From the IMG/VR virus record IMGVR_UViG_3300046007_007846, positions 1-32,302 of that record: a stretch of 32,302 nt of DNA; one strand, written 5' to 3'. Both the position numbers and the translations under genes were made by a program. The notes beneath the pieces were generated by a model. That model worked only from the letters and a program-made list of their open reading frames with translations. It searched no databases and was not told the DNA's origin. The DNA comes from a virus. Each line of letters opens with the position of its first letter. Positions within the stretch are counted from its first letter, which is position 1. Positions 6,406-13,993 of the stretch are shown here, one piece after another.

Positions 6406-8037
6406 ATGCCACAATACGCTCCGAACAACAAGTACTACGCTGAAAATCAAACCATACCAACTCAACTTGAGTATCCCATACTCGGTGCCGCTGGTGCGGG
6501 AGCAAGGGCTAGGAATAGAAATTCATTCTATAGAACGGGTAATGGTTCTCTTGAAGAACTTCTCAATGCAACATCATCGCCTGGAAATATAGGAACAGAT
6601 GTTTCTCCTTCGGGAGATATCACAGCATCAACAACAAATCCAAATCAGAAGAACGAAATACTGAACATACCCTCATTTTTATCATATCCTTCTGATCTTG
6701 GAATAAACAGAAGGTTTCATCACTTCATCATGTTCAATATTTATCAAGGATCCTCTGATGAGGTTCGACTGAAGACAAGACAAGCAAATCAAATACAGAG
6801 TTCCCTACTCGCAAAAGGTGGGTTGCAATTTGGTAGTCAATCTGGAGGTGGTGGTGGCAACAGCGAAACCGATAGAAACTATGCCTACAATTCGTTGATT
6901 CAAGCGGGGTTTTCGCAGGAACAAGCCAGACGATATTCCGATGCCATAATAGGGGGTGGTGGACTTGGATCCTTGGGATTGACTTCAGACGAAAGGATAG
7001 GTGCTGTTGATAATGCCTTGCAAGGCGCACTTACTAACTCTGTCGGAGAAGTTGATCCTGATTCTGGAACACTAAGTTATATAAATCCCGTCGACAACAG
7101 CATTAGAATCGCAAATACCGCAGTGGGAGCAGCGCAATTTGTCTATCAGGCCGCTGAGAGTGGTGTGAACTATTTCAATAGCATTGTTGATGAAACAAAT
7201 AGCGATGCCTTAGCAGAAGCAAATGCAAATCCAAGAAACTTCAATCAGCGGGGAACTGGTGGTAGGCTTGCAAACAGACCAAAGAGTGAGCAAAATATAC
7301 TCTTGGCAAACAGAAGATTCACCAAGGCAAACATAAAATCAAAAGACACAATCGCCTTGTATATGCCTCAGAAAATAACCATGAATGATCAGTTGGTTTA
7401 CTCTGAGGAAGATATGGGTACGACAAAGATGATTCTTGATGCCCTAACTGGCAAAAGAGGTGCCGCCTCTGCATTGATAGAAAAGATAGGTAGACGAACG
7501 GTATCGGATGCTGTTGCGAAGATAGGAGAGATGGCAAACGGTGTGGCTGCGGTTGGTGGTGCTTTGAATGAGGTGGCACAAGAAACGAATCTTGCCGCTG
7601 TCAGGGCTGCTCAGACAAGAACAGTCGCCAACCCAAGAAAGCAAATGATGTTTCGCGATGTTGGCGTTAGATCCCATAGTTTTTCCTTTGACTTCATGCC
7701 AAAAAACGAAAAGGAAGCGGAGACGGTACTCAACATCATAAGAATGCTTCGTTATCATGCATATCCAGGATTGCAGGGTGGTGGTGGACATTTCTTCACT
7801 TTTCCCGCAGAGTTTGAGTTGACGTTCTATACAATAGAAGAACCAAGTGGGATGGTTGTGATCAATGACAATCTTCCAAAATTGCCAAAACTTGCTCTGC
7901 AATCGGTAAACGTGGATTTTTCCGCAGCAGGAGATTTTAAGACATTCACAGATGCCAAGCCAGCGTTCATTCGCCTTGAATTGGGGTTCCAAGAAATGGA
8001 ACAACTAACAAACGAACATATTGTTCACGGATACTGA
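6406..8037 (+). CDS. 48: Baseplate tail-tube cap gp48
   Basis: The 543-residue protein has a C-terminal half typical of gp48: DTIALYMPQKITMNDQLVYS, a Gly/Ala-rich helical stretch, FRDVGVRSHSFSFDFMPKNE, ILRYHAYPG-type and HFFTFPAEFELTFY segments, ending with PAFIRLELGFQEMEQLT. In T4, gp48 (364 residues) binds gp54 at the top of the baseplate and caps the hub before tube growth. The N-terminal part (about 1-180) is longer than in T4 and rich in Gly, Ser and Asn (GSQSGGGGGNSE), probably flexible. The ATG adjoins the gp4 start with no base between. No close ribosome-binding site is seen, so initiation may be weak or may use an unusual leader. It is followed closely by gp53. Confidence 0.85.
   Translation: MPQYAPNNKYYAENQTIPTQLEYPILGAAGAGARARNRNSFYRTGNGSLEELLNATSSPGNIGTDVSPSGDITASTTNPNQKNEILNIPSFLSYPSDLGINRRFHHFIMFNIYQGSSDEVRLKTRQANQIQSSLLAKGGLQFGSQSGGGGGNSETDRNYAYNSLIQAGFSQEQARRYSDAIIGGGGLGSLGLTSDERIGAVDNALQGALTNSVGEVDPDSGTLSYINPVDNSIRIANTAVGAAQFVYQAAESGVNYFNSIVDETNSDALAEANANPRNFNQRGTGGRLANRPKSEQNILLANRRFTKANIKSKDTIALYMPQKITMNDQLVYSEEDMGTTKMILDALTGKRGAASALIEKIGRRTVSDAVAKIGEMANGVAAVGGALNEVAQETNLAAVRAAQTRTVANPRKQMMFRDVGVRSHSFSFDFMPKNEKEAETVLNIIRMLRYHAYPGLQGGGGHFFTFPAEFELTFYTIEEPSGMVVINDNLPKLPKLALQSVNVDFSAAGDFKTFTDAKPAFIRLELGFQEMEQLTNEHIVHGY
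6738..6745 (-). promoter_or_regulatory. Late promoter candidate for gp4 operon
   Basis: On the minus strand the sequence reads GATAAATA, followed by TT, the same octamer as the site before the GAF-like gene at 12963. It lies inside gp48 about 330 bases upstream of gp4. No better candidate is seen between it and gp4. The match could be chance in this AT-rich coding stretch. Confidence 0.35.
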
Positions 8038-8040
8038 TAC

Positions 8041-8910
8041 ATGTACGACAAATTGCCAATAGTAAACTACTTGACGCCACAGGGATACAGGCAGATGTCT
8101 GATATCACCGTCAGATTCAAGGTAGAGCAGACGGTCATCGATGAAGGTGCATATCCATTGAACGTGACGGTGAATGAAACCGATAGACCCGACATAGTTG
8201 CTCATAGAATATACGATGATTCTAGGGTGCATTGGGTTATATTAGACCTAAACAACATGGTCAATCCTTACTACGATTGGGTCTTGTCTTCCGTTGCATT
8301 CGACAACTATGTTCAAGAAAAATATCCAGGTTACACTTTGTTTTTGACGAGCGTGGGTGGTCAAACCGCATTTGAGGGATCGTTCAGAACGAATGACATT
8401 GTCTATGCCACAGGTACGAGCAGTGCTGCTGCACAACCATCCATCTTGGACTCATTGAAAAACGCAAGAGTTGTGGAGTATGATCCTCAATATTGTAGGC
8501 TTGTGATGGACTTCACACAGAAGACCGCATGGATACCAACAGAAGGTGATTTGATTGCTGGTGCCAACACCAATGTGTTGGGAGAAACGACTTATTATGT
8601 CGGTAGAATAGGAAAGGTGATCGCATCTCCTTATGCAGTCCATCATTTCGAAAATAGCGATAAGGAAATATTGAATCCGCGGGTTCCAAAGTCTCTTCAT
8701 AATCAGTTTCTGTCAACATCAAGTTTCGGATTTACATTTGGTGCAACTCCTCTTGGAAGATACATTCTGGAAGACCATGGAGACGATGTTATAACCAATA
8801 GAGATTATGAGGAGCGGCTCAATGATGAAAAGAGAAACATCACTCTGATAGAACCAAGATACATGTCGAATATAAACAGAAACATAGATTCCTTCTTGAC
8901 CAATGCCTGA
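8041..8910 (+). CDS. 53: Baseplate wedge protein gp53
   Basis: The 289-residue protein carries the gp53 family core: DRPDIVAHRIYDDSRVHWVI, then LNNMVNPYYDW and a following FDNYVQEKYPG. In T4, gp53 (196 residues) joins neighbouring wedges around the hub. The extra length lies after residue 95 and includes a beta-rich region ending in KVIASPYAVHHFEN. The C-terminus (YEERLNDEKRNITLIEPRYM) is also typical of the family. It follows gp48 after 3 bases and overlaps the start of gp27 by 8 bases, so translation of the three is probably coupled. Confidence 0.9.
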   Translation: MYDKLPIVNYLTPQGYRQMSDITVRFKVEQTVIDEGAYPLNVTVNETDRPDIVAHRIYDDSRVHWVILDLNNMVNPYYDWVLSSVAFDNYVQEKYPGYTLFLTSVGGQTAFEGSFRTNDIVYATGTSSAAAQPSILDSLKNARVVEYDPQYCRLVMDFTQKTAWIPTEGDLIAGANTNVLGETTYYVGRIGKVIASPYAVHHFENSDKEILNPRVPKSLHNQFLSTSSFGFTFGATPLGRYILEDHGDDVITNRDYEERLNDEKRNITLIEPRYMSNINRNIDSFLTNA

Positions 8911-10207
8911 ATCAATATCAAACAGCAACTCTTATTCCAAGCAGAACGATTATCAATTGCTCAAGTTGGAGATCGTATCCAACAGCGGTGGACCAGCGGT
9001 TGATCTCAAAGGGCAGTTTATAGAACTTCTTTTGTATGAAACCATATACGACACGAAAATGGTTGGAGAAGTGTTGTTGCTTGATGCACTTAACTACTCT
9101 GAAGCCATTCCCATCGTTGGCAACGAGACGATACTGATATCCTTCAAAACTCCGAATGCCGAGACACCAATTGAAATAACGGGGAAGGTATTCACCGTGC
9201 TTGGAAAGTCACGAACATCGAATGAAAAAACTGAAACGTACAAGTTGCAGTTTGTCAGCAACATTCAGTATGAAAACAACATGAAGAGGATTTCCTGCTC
9301 GAAAAAGGGTTCTCTATCGAAGATGGTGTTTGATATTTTTTCAGAGAACTTCAAGGATACTTCGCGATTGACAATCGATCCCGTGAGCAATAAAGAATTT
9401 CAGTTTGTATTCCCCTACTGGTCTCCGCTCTACTCCATAAACTGGCTTGCACAAAGAGCATTTTCTTCTGGACCTTCGAATAGAAATGCTCCATCTTGTT
9501 TCGTGTTCTATGAAGATGTGGATGGATTTCACCTCTCAGATATTGTCTTCAGGATGAACAAGCCGCCAGTGATGTCGTATAGACATGAGCCTCCAACTCC
9601 AATGAACATGGCCGATGTCAATCGATATTTTCAAAGAGTTCAGGATTATCAGGTGAACTCATACTTCGATAGAATCAATGAATATCGGCGAGGTATGTAC
9701 TCTGGTTACTTGATGACTCATGATATAACAAATAAGAAAATGAACTACTATGAATACGACTATCATGAATCATTTGACAAGGTGAATCACCTCAACCCAG
9801 AAAAACTCATTCCAAAAAGCAACAGACGTTTTGTTGATGCAAAGATGGGATTCATGAACTATCTTCCTGTGCAAGCGGATAGATTTAACAACGTGAAGGA
9901 AAATGATGTTCCGCAGAATTTCTTTCCCGATAAGGCAAGTATCATAAATCAGTTCAATACATTGACGATGAGTTTGCTTGTCAATGGAAATTCCACTCTA
10001 CGATTGCTTGATGTGATAGATTTTGAGATAGCAAAAACGGGATATATGGATGCAAAAGAAAAGGATTGGGAAGATCAATACCTTAGTGGTAGATACGTGA
10101 TAGTATCCCTGAAGCACATGATAAATAGAGAGGTTGGGTACAACACAACCATAACAATGGCAAAGGACTCCCTCATAAAGGGAATTCCTGATGGGTATGA
10201 GGTTTAA
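8903..10207 (+). CDS. 27: Baseplate hub protein gp27
   Basis: The 434-residue product (T4 gp27 has 391) shows the hub-protein layout. An N-terminal barrel (about 1-115) contains IVGNETILISFKTP and ETYKLQFVSNIQYENNMKRI. It is followed by FQFVFPYWSPLYSINWLAQR, matching the second hub domain of gp27-like proteins. A C-terminal barrel ends in RYVIVSLKHMINREVGYNTT. In T4 three gp27 subunits form the ring that holds the gp5 spike and bridges six-fold to three-fold symmetry. The position just before gp5 agrees with this. A late-promoter-like GATAAATA lies in its 3' end. Confidence 0.82.
   Translation: MPESISNSNSYSKQNDYQLLKLEIVSNSGGPAVDLKGQFIELLLYETIYDTKMVGEVLLLDALNYSEAIPIVGNETILISFKTPNAETPIEITGKVFTVLGKSRTSNEKTETYKLQFVSNIQYENNMKRISCSKKGSLSKMVFDIFSENFKDTSRLTIDPVSNKEFQFVFPYWSPLYSINWLAQRAFSSGPSNRNAPSCFVFYEDVDGFHLSDIVFRMNKPPVMSYRHEPPTPMNMADVNRYFQRVQDYQVNSYFDRINEYRRGMYSGYLMTHDITNKKMNYYEYDYHESFDKVNHLNPEKLIPKSNRRFVDAKMGFMNYLPVQADRFNNVKENDVPQNFFPDKASIINQFNTLTMSLLVNGNSTLRLLDVIDFEIAKTGYMDAKEKDWEDQYLSGRYVIVSLKHMINREVGYNTTITMAKDSLIKGIPDGYEV
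10120..10127 (+). promoter_or_regulatory. Late promoter candidate before 45-aa gene and gp5
   Basis: GATAAATA occurs inside the end of gp27, about 100 bases before the small gene at 10228. It is identical to the intergenic site at 12933. Because it lies in coding sequence (Met-Ile-Asn codons) chance is a fair alternative. Confidence 0.35.
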
Positions 10208-10227
10208 TTTTTACAATGGAGAATAGC

Positions 10228-10365
10228 ATGGAAGAGAACGAAAACAAGGTAATCACGCCAGCAGAAACAGAAAAGAAGTTGTGGAAACTTCCCTACACCA
10301 AAGAAGAACTACTTGATTGGGAGAGGTGGGGTAACGAGAATTTTGGGTATGACGAAAGGAAATGA
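10228..10365 (+). CDS. Small acidic Trp-containing protein (45 aa) between gp27 and gp5
   Basis: The frame starts at the ATG at 10228, with an excellent GGAG site 7 bases upstream; an in-frame ATG at 10216 has none. The product is MEENENKVITPAETEKKLWK, then LPYTKEELLDWERWGNENFG and a short tail. It is soluble and highly charged, has three Trp residues, and probably contains one amphipathic helix (TKEELLDWERWG). The codon pattern, start signal and tight fit between gp27 and gp5 (12-base gap to the gp5 start) support a real gene. No family is recognised. A role as a small hub-assembly or spike factor would be guesswork from position. Confidence 0.65.
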   Translation: MEENENKVITPAETEKKLWKLPYTKEELLDWERWGNENFGYDERK

Positions 10366-10371
10366 CATCGG

Positions 10372-11532
10372 ATGATAATGGGTCAGAATGGATTTGTTTG
10401 GTGGTTTGGTGTTGTTGAAGACACCAATGACCCATTGACGCTTGGTCGAGTTCGTGTCCGAGTGTTTGGATATCATCCGGAAAACAAGAAGACACTACCA
10501 ACAAGCGATCTGCCTTGGGCGCATCCTCTTCTTGACATAACAAGTGCTTCAATTAGCGGAATAGGTAAATCTCCAACTGGATTGGTTGAGGGATCGCATG
10601 TTTTTGGGTTTTTCAGGGATGGTGAGAACGCACAGCAGCCAGTGGTGATGTTTTCTGTCGGGGGAATACCTCAGGAAATAGCCAACAAGAATTTGGGGTT
10701 CAACGATCCTTCCGGAACATATCCAACGAAGGAATATGTTGACGCAAAACATGGTGATGTCAATTTTCTCGCAACGGGAAAAAATACAGATCAAACCATC
10801 GTACAGGCCAAGAAGGATACAGCAGTGTCAAATGTTCCCGTTGCATGGGATACCTTTGAAACTCAAAAATGGTCTGAACCAGAAACCCCATACAGCCCAC
10901 AATATCCAAACAACAAGGTTTTCACCACCAAATCGGGAATGGTGGAGGAATGGGATGACACCCCCGGTAAGGAACGGCACCACACATACAATCCAGGCGG
11001 ATCTTTTGAAGAGGTGTCGAGTGCCTTTAAAAACAATCCACCAGGAACAAGAGTTCACAAGATTCAGGGAAATAACTATGAACTGATCGCAGGGAGCGAT
11101 TATGTGGTAATCAATGGTGTTGCAAACATAACAATAAATGGTGATGCCAATGTTTATATAGGGTCAAGGTTGTCTGGTGGAAATCTAAACTTACAAGTGG
11201 ACGGGAATGTAAACCTACAGGCTTTGAGAGACGTTAGATCAGTCGTGTATGGAACTTGGGATGTTTCAGTTCTTGGTGATTATAGGGAAACCATCATGGG
11301 GAATAAGTACACCACCGTGTATGGAAATTGTGTTAGTGAAGTTTATGGTGTTGGTGGTTTTGTTGTTAACTCCCTTGGCTCCGGTGATGTTGTGCTGAAA
11401 ACCATGACGGGTAGTGATCTTGCACTTTCTGGTAAGGTTTCGTTGATCAAGTTGAACTGCCCTTCTAGAAAGGGACAACCAGATGCTATGATCATTCCTG
11501 GACTATATCCGAATCCATTCATAGGGGCATGA
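10372..11532 (+). CDS. 5: Baseplate central spike gp5, lysozyme-less
   Basis: The 386-residue protein begins with the gp5 OB-fold domain (about 1-110): GQNGFVWWFGVVEDTNDPLT, LGRVRVRVFGYHP, then LPWAHPLLD and the loop GLVEGSHVFGFFRDGE. The C-terminal part (about 245-370) has repeated short strands rich in Gly, Asn and Val (VVINGVANITINGDANVYIG and others), as in the triple beta-helix needle of gp5. T4 gp5 (575 residues) carries a lysozyme domain between these parts; here a linker of about 130 residues, without lysozyme motifs, replaces it. Start choice between 10372 and the in-frame ATG at 10378 is open. The PAAR protein encoded nearby probably tips the needle. Confidence 0.88.
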   Translation: MIMGQNGFVWWFGVVEDTNDPLTLGRVRVRVFGYHPENKKTLPTSDLPWAHPLLDITSASISGIGKSPTGLVEGSHVFGFFRDGENAQQPVVMFSVGGIPQEIANKNLGFNDPSGTYPTKEYVDAKHGDVNFLATGKNTDQTIVQAKKDTAVSNVPVAWDTFETQKWSEPETPYSPQYPNNKVFTTKSGMVEEWDDTPGKERHHTYNPGGSFEEVSSAFKNNPPGTRVHKIQGNNYELIAGSDYVVINGVANITINGDANVYIGSRLSGGNLNLQVDGNVNLQALRDVRSVVYGTWDVSVLGDYRETIMGNKYTTVYGNCVSEVYGVGGFVVNSLGSGDVVLKTMTGSDLALSGKVSLIKLNCPSRKGQPDAMIIPGLYPNPFIGA

Positions 11533-11533
11533 A

Positions 11534-11731
11534 ATGGCATATCTGATTTGGAGAGGAACATACTCACTCACACGACAATATCAACCAGGAGATGTCGTGT
11601 ACAATCCCGATGATGGAATTTCCTATGTGTGTGTCACTCGTTCTTTGGGTATTCCACCATATTATCTTGAATCTGGATTTGAACCAATTGTAAACTTCAA
11701 TATCTCTTTGCTTGATGGAGGTGAGTTTTAA
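11534..11731 (+). CDS. Mini-protein resembling a carbohydrate-binding module (65 aa)
   Basis: The 65-residue product reads MAYLIWRGTYSLTRQYQPGD, then VVYNPDDGISYVCVTRS and LGIPPYYL. The order W-x-G-x-Y, Y-x-x-G-D-V-V, then G-x-x-Y-x-C is like the compact chitin/cellulose-binding modules (CBM5/12 type) and related phage virion modules. No signal peptide or membrane segment is present. It begins one base after the gp5 stop and its TAA touches the PAAR start, so the three genes are made together. It could decorate the spike or baseplate and bind surface glycans; this is inferred from pattern and position. Confidence 0.6.
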   Translation: MAYLIWRGTYSLTRQYQPGDVVYNPDDGISYVCVTRSLGIPPYYLESGFEPIVNFNISLLDGGEF

Positions 11732-11995
11732 ATGCTGTCTGTTGGAAAACTTGGAGATTTCGTTGGGGATGGCAAGGTGTTGAATGGTGCTTTTAGCGTC
11801 TTGGTTAATGATATTCCAGTCGCAAAAGTTGGCAGCATTATTTCTCCGCATGATAGAAACCCAACACATAAAGCCAGTATGATAACTGGTTTGCCATCGG
11901 TTATGGTTGAAGATGCCCCCGTCTGTAGAAATAAAGACTTAGCGTCCTGTGGACATTTTCTTATTGCTCTTAGCAGTGTAGAGGCTGGTAGTTAA
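11732..11995 (+). CDS. PAAR-domain spike tip protein
   Basis: The whole 87-residue product fits a PAAR protein: a GDFVGDG start, then FSVLVNDIPVAKVGSIISPH, a second repeat with MITGLPSVMVEDAPVCRN, and an ending with SCGHFLI. Conserved His and Cys residues (the SPHDR and NPTHK His, plus two Cys near the end) could bind the metal ion that holds the cone. Such proteins cap the trimeric spike and sharpen its tip for membrane piercing. In T4 this is the role of gp5.4. Position just after gp5 and the binding-like mini-protein supports the same role here. The start directly follows the preceding stop. Confidence 0.85.
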   Translation: MLSVGKLGDFVGDGKVLNGAFSVLVNDIPVAKVGSIISPHDRNPTHKASMITGLPSVMVEDAPVCRNKDLASCGHFLIALSSVEAGS

Positions 11996-11996
11996 A

Positions 11997-12902
11997 ATGA
12001 GTTCTTATCAAAACATCTTTGCGAGTTCAAATTGCAGCGTCATCTCTGGTCTTATACCACCAGGAGTTAAGAAGTTTGTCAATTCGTTTATGAGCGGAAA
12101 CTTGCTACAAAATCCTCTTTCTATTGTCCTTTCCACTTTTGGAGAGCAAATAGGCGGATTTATGGGAAAATTGAATGAAATCGAAGATCTCGACAATAAT
12201 CTCAAAGAACTGAACGAGAAACTGGACAAAGTAAACGATAAGTTACAAAAGTTTCAAAATCATACTGATATTTTGAGTGGTGTGATTCGCAATCCAAATC
12301 AGGCTTATGCCACTTTGGATCAAATTCTTGGAGTCATGTCTGCATACAACTCAATGAAGGATGTGTTGAAAGATCCAGGCGCGCAACTTGAGGACAATTT
12401 TTCACAAGCATTCTCATCTCTAAATCCAAGAATAGTTGGACCATTCTTTGAAAACTTTGCCGAAAATATGGCAGAAATAGAAAGACTACTGAATGAGGTT
12501 TCCTATCAGGTTGATGCAAGCGGAAATAAAGAACTGATAGCGACGGCCAGCGTTCTAAATGAACTCGGAAAACTTGCGGGGAATATAGGAGATGCGTCTG
12601 AAAGCATTCAGGGGTTCATAGATGGCGACGAAGCAGCATATATTGCCGCTGCCGCTGCATTGGCCGATTACGCTCTTGCCAACGGTTTGGTGGCAAGTTT
12701 GCTATCGGATCCTTGTTTTGGTGGGCAAGTTGTAATGAACATGATAAGCAGTACTCAAGGTAGAGATGCCTTGGTCGATGTTGCTTCGGAAAATGGGATA
12801 AATGTACCCAATGGTCCCGTTGATTTTTCGAGGATCGTTGGGAAGGCAAGACCGATGCAAGGCTTTGGTGGGGATATCGGATCTATCAGCATAGACTCTT
12901 AA
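11997..12902 (+). CDS. Hypothetical structural protein with coiled coil (301 aa)
   Basis: The protein is mostly helical. Residues of about 58-95 form a strong coiled coil (MGKLNEIEDLDNNLKELNEK and on). A second helical stretch runs around 145-175 (FFENFAENMAEIERLLNEVS). An Ala-rich helix (AAYIAAAAALADYALANGLV) follows near residue 220. The C-terminus has Gly and Pro residues. No transmembrane helix or enzyme motif is evident. It follows the PAAR gene after one base and sits between spike and wedge genes, so a hub or baseplate role is likely, possibly corresponding to an unassigned hub component such as gp28. I do not recognise a family. Confidence 0.65.
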   Translation: MSSYQNIFASSNCSVISGLIPPGVKKFVNSFMSGNLLQNPLSIVLSTFGEQIGGFMGKLNEIEDLDNNLKELNEKLDKVNDKLQKFQNHTDILSGVIRNPNQAYATLDQILGVMSAYNSMKDVLKDPGAQLEDNFSQAFSSLNPRIVGPFFENFAENMAEIERLLNEVSYQVDASGNKELIATASVLNELGKLAGNIGDASESIQGFIDGDEAAYIAAAAALADYALANGLVASLLSDPCFGGQVVMNMISSTQGRDALVDVASENGINVPNGPVDFSRIVGKARPMQGFGGDIGSISIDS

Positions 12903-12932
12903 AAGTGAACAATATTCATCATTTTGTATTAG

Positions 12933-12940
12933 GATAAATA
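12933..12940 (+). promoter_or_regulatory. Late promoter candidate, GATAAATA
   Basis: GATAAATA followed by TT occurs in the only sizeable intergenic gap (12903-12962) of the plus-strand operon. It lies 23 bases before the ATG of the membrane GAF-like gene, with a GGAG ribosome-binding site between them. One mismatch to the T4 TATAAATA consensus and intergenic placement make it the clearest promoter after the one at 6315. It would drive the GAF-like gene, gp25, gp6 and onward. Confidence 0.6.
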
Positions 12941-12962
12941 TTTCATTACTTTGGAGAAATCT

Positions 12963-13601
12963 ATGGAAACGGATACTATTAGAGGATGGATTGAGATCCT
13001 CGCTGCATTTTTGGGTGCATTGACCGCTGCGGTTGGACTTTTTGTCGCGGTGAAGCCAATCTTTAGGTACTTTAGAAAAAAAATGGCAGTAAAGAAAGAA
13101 GAAACTTTCAATCAAGTAAATATGCGAATATCAGACATGGTTGGTGAATTAAGGATGAAGGCAAAGGCTTCTCGCGTCTCCTTAACTCAGTTTCATAATG
13201 GCGGAAAGTTCGCTGATGGCTCTTCTATGCGTAGGATGAGCATATCTCATCAATCTTGTGATCCAAAGGTTTCCTCGACCATGCAGTTTCGACAGGATGT
13301 TCTTGTGAGTAGATTTGTTGAGATAATACAACAACTACGGGAAAACAATCCACTCATAAGAACAACCGATTCCTTGTTTGAATCCAACACCAAGAAGTTC
13401 TATGAGATTCACGACACCACAGCCTTCTCCACACTACCCCTTTTTTGCAGTGATAGTTTAGTAGTTTATGGATACATAACAATTGAGTGGTGTGATTCAA
13501 ACATTCTTGACCATGTGAATGAAACTGATGTGCAGAATGAGTTTGAATATTCCCGAGATCAGATTTCATTCTTACTGAACTCAGCAAAAGACTACAGATG
13601 A
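12963..13601 (+). CDS. Membrane-anchored GAF-like protein
   Basis: I chose the ATG at 12963 because GGAG lies about 7 bases upstream; an earlier TTG in frame has no such support. The 212-residue product has one N-terminal transmembrane helix (about residues 9-32, WIEILAAFLGALTAAVGLFV), then a basic stretch (FRYFRKKMAVKKEE) that would stay on the cytoplasmic side. A soluble domain follows, with SRVSLTQFHNGGKFADGSSM and near the end SDSLVVYGYITIEWCDSN. The QFHNGG and final beta-strand pattern resemble GAF/PAS-like sensor domains. No kinase, cyclase or DNA-binding part follows. This is not a known T4 baseplate part. It may be a lysis, exclusion or sensing protein that merely shares the late transcript. 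It ends in an ATGA overlap with gp25. Confidence 0.7.
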   Translation: METDTIRGWIEILAAFLGALTAAVGLFVAVKPIFRYFRKKMAVKKEETFNQVNMRISDMVGELRMKAKASRVSLTQFHNGGKFADGSSMRRMSISHQSCDPKVSSTMQFRQDVLVSRFVEIIQQLRENNPLIRTTDSLFESNTKKFYEIHDTTAFSTLPLFCSDSLVVYGYITIEWCDSNILDHVNETDVQNEFEYSRDQISFLLNSAKDYR

Positions 13602-13993
13602 ATAAACTACGGAAAAATTTGTTCAAAGATCTGGATCTTGACTTCTCCCCGCATCCTATGACGGGTGATGTACCACAGAAAAAGGACGAAGAGGCTGTGA
13701 AGAGGTCGATTCGAAATCTAGTTTTGATGAACAAATACGACAAGCCTTTCAAACCAGAAATAGACGCAAGGCTATCTAAATTACTATTTGAACCAGCGAC
13801 CCCAATCACAGCGGTAATGTTGCGATCAAACATCATAGATCTTCTCAACAGGTATGAACCAAGGGCGATGATAAATGATGTGATAGTGGTGTTCAACAAC
13901 GAAAAAAACATGTTTGAGGTCAGCATCTCTTTCATGCTTCTCAACAGCAGACAGACATCTAAAATGTTTGTAACCTTAGAAAGGCTGAGATAA
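13598..13993 (+). CDS. 25: Baseplate wedge protein gp25
   Basis: The 131-residue protein is almost exactly the length of T4 gp25 (132). It shows the family pattern: KDLDLDFSPHPMTGDVPQKK, then AVKRSIRNLVLMNKYDKPFK, LLFEPATPITA, and the conserved E87-P88-R89 motif in NRYEPRA. gp25 forms the inner-wedge core with gp6 and gp53 and connects to the sheath; it is the most conserved baseplate protein of contractile systems. The start overlaps the previous stop (ATGA), and gp6 follows immediately after the TAA. Confidence 0.95.
   Translation: MNKLRKNLFKDLDLDFSPHPMTGDVPQKKDEEAVKRSIRNLVLMNKYDKPFKPEIDARLSKLLFEPATPITAVMLRSNIIDLLNRYEPRAMINDVIVVFNNEKNMFEVSISFMLLNSRQTSKMFVTLERLR

Noticed and set aside
7444-8004. 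Minus-strand open frame of 186 codons opposite gp48
   Set aside because: It is antisense to the conserved C-terminal half of gp48 and its Cys/Trp-rich text looks like shadow translation.
12702-13115. Minus-strand frame of 137 codons crossing the 12903-12962 gap
   Set aside because: It covers the end of one gene and the start of another on the opposite strand and has no support of its own.
13354-13944. Minus-strand open frame of 196 codons opposite the GAF-like gene and gp25
   Set aside because: It lies fully antisense to two well-supported genes, has no ribosome-binding site or family pattern, and its composition follows from the opposite frame.
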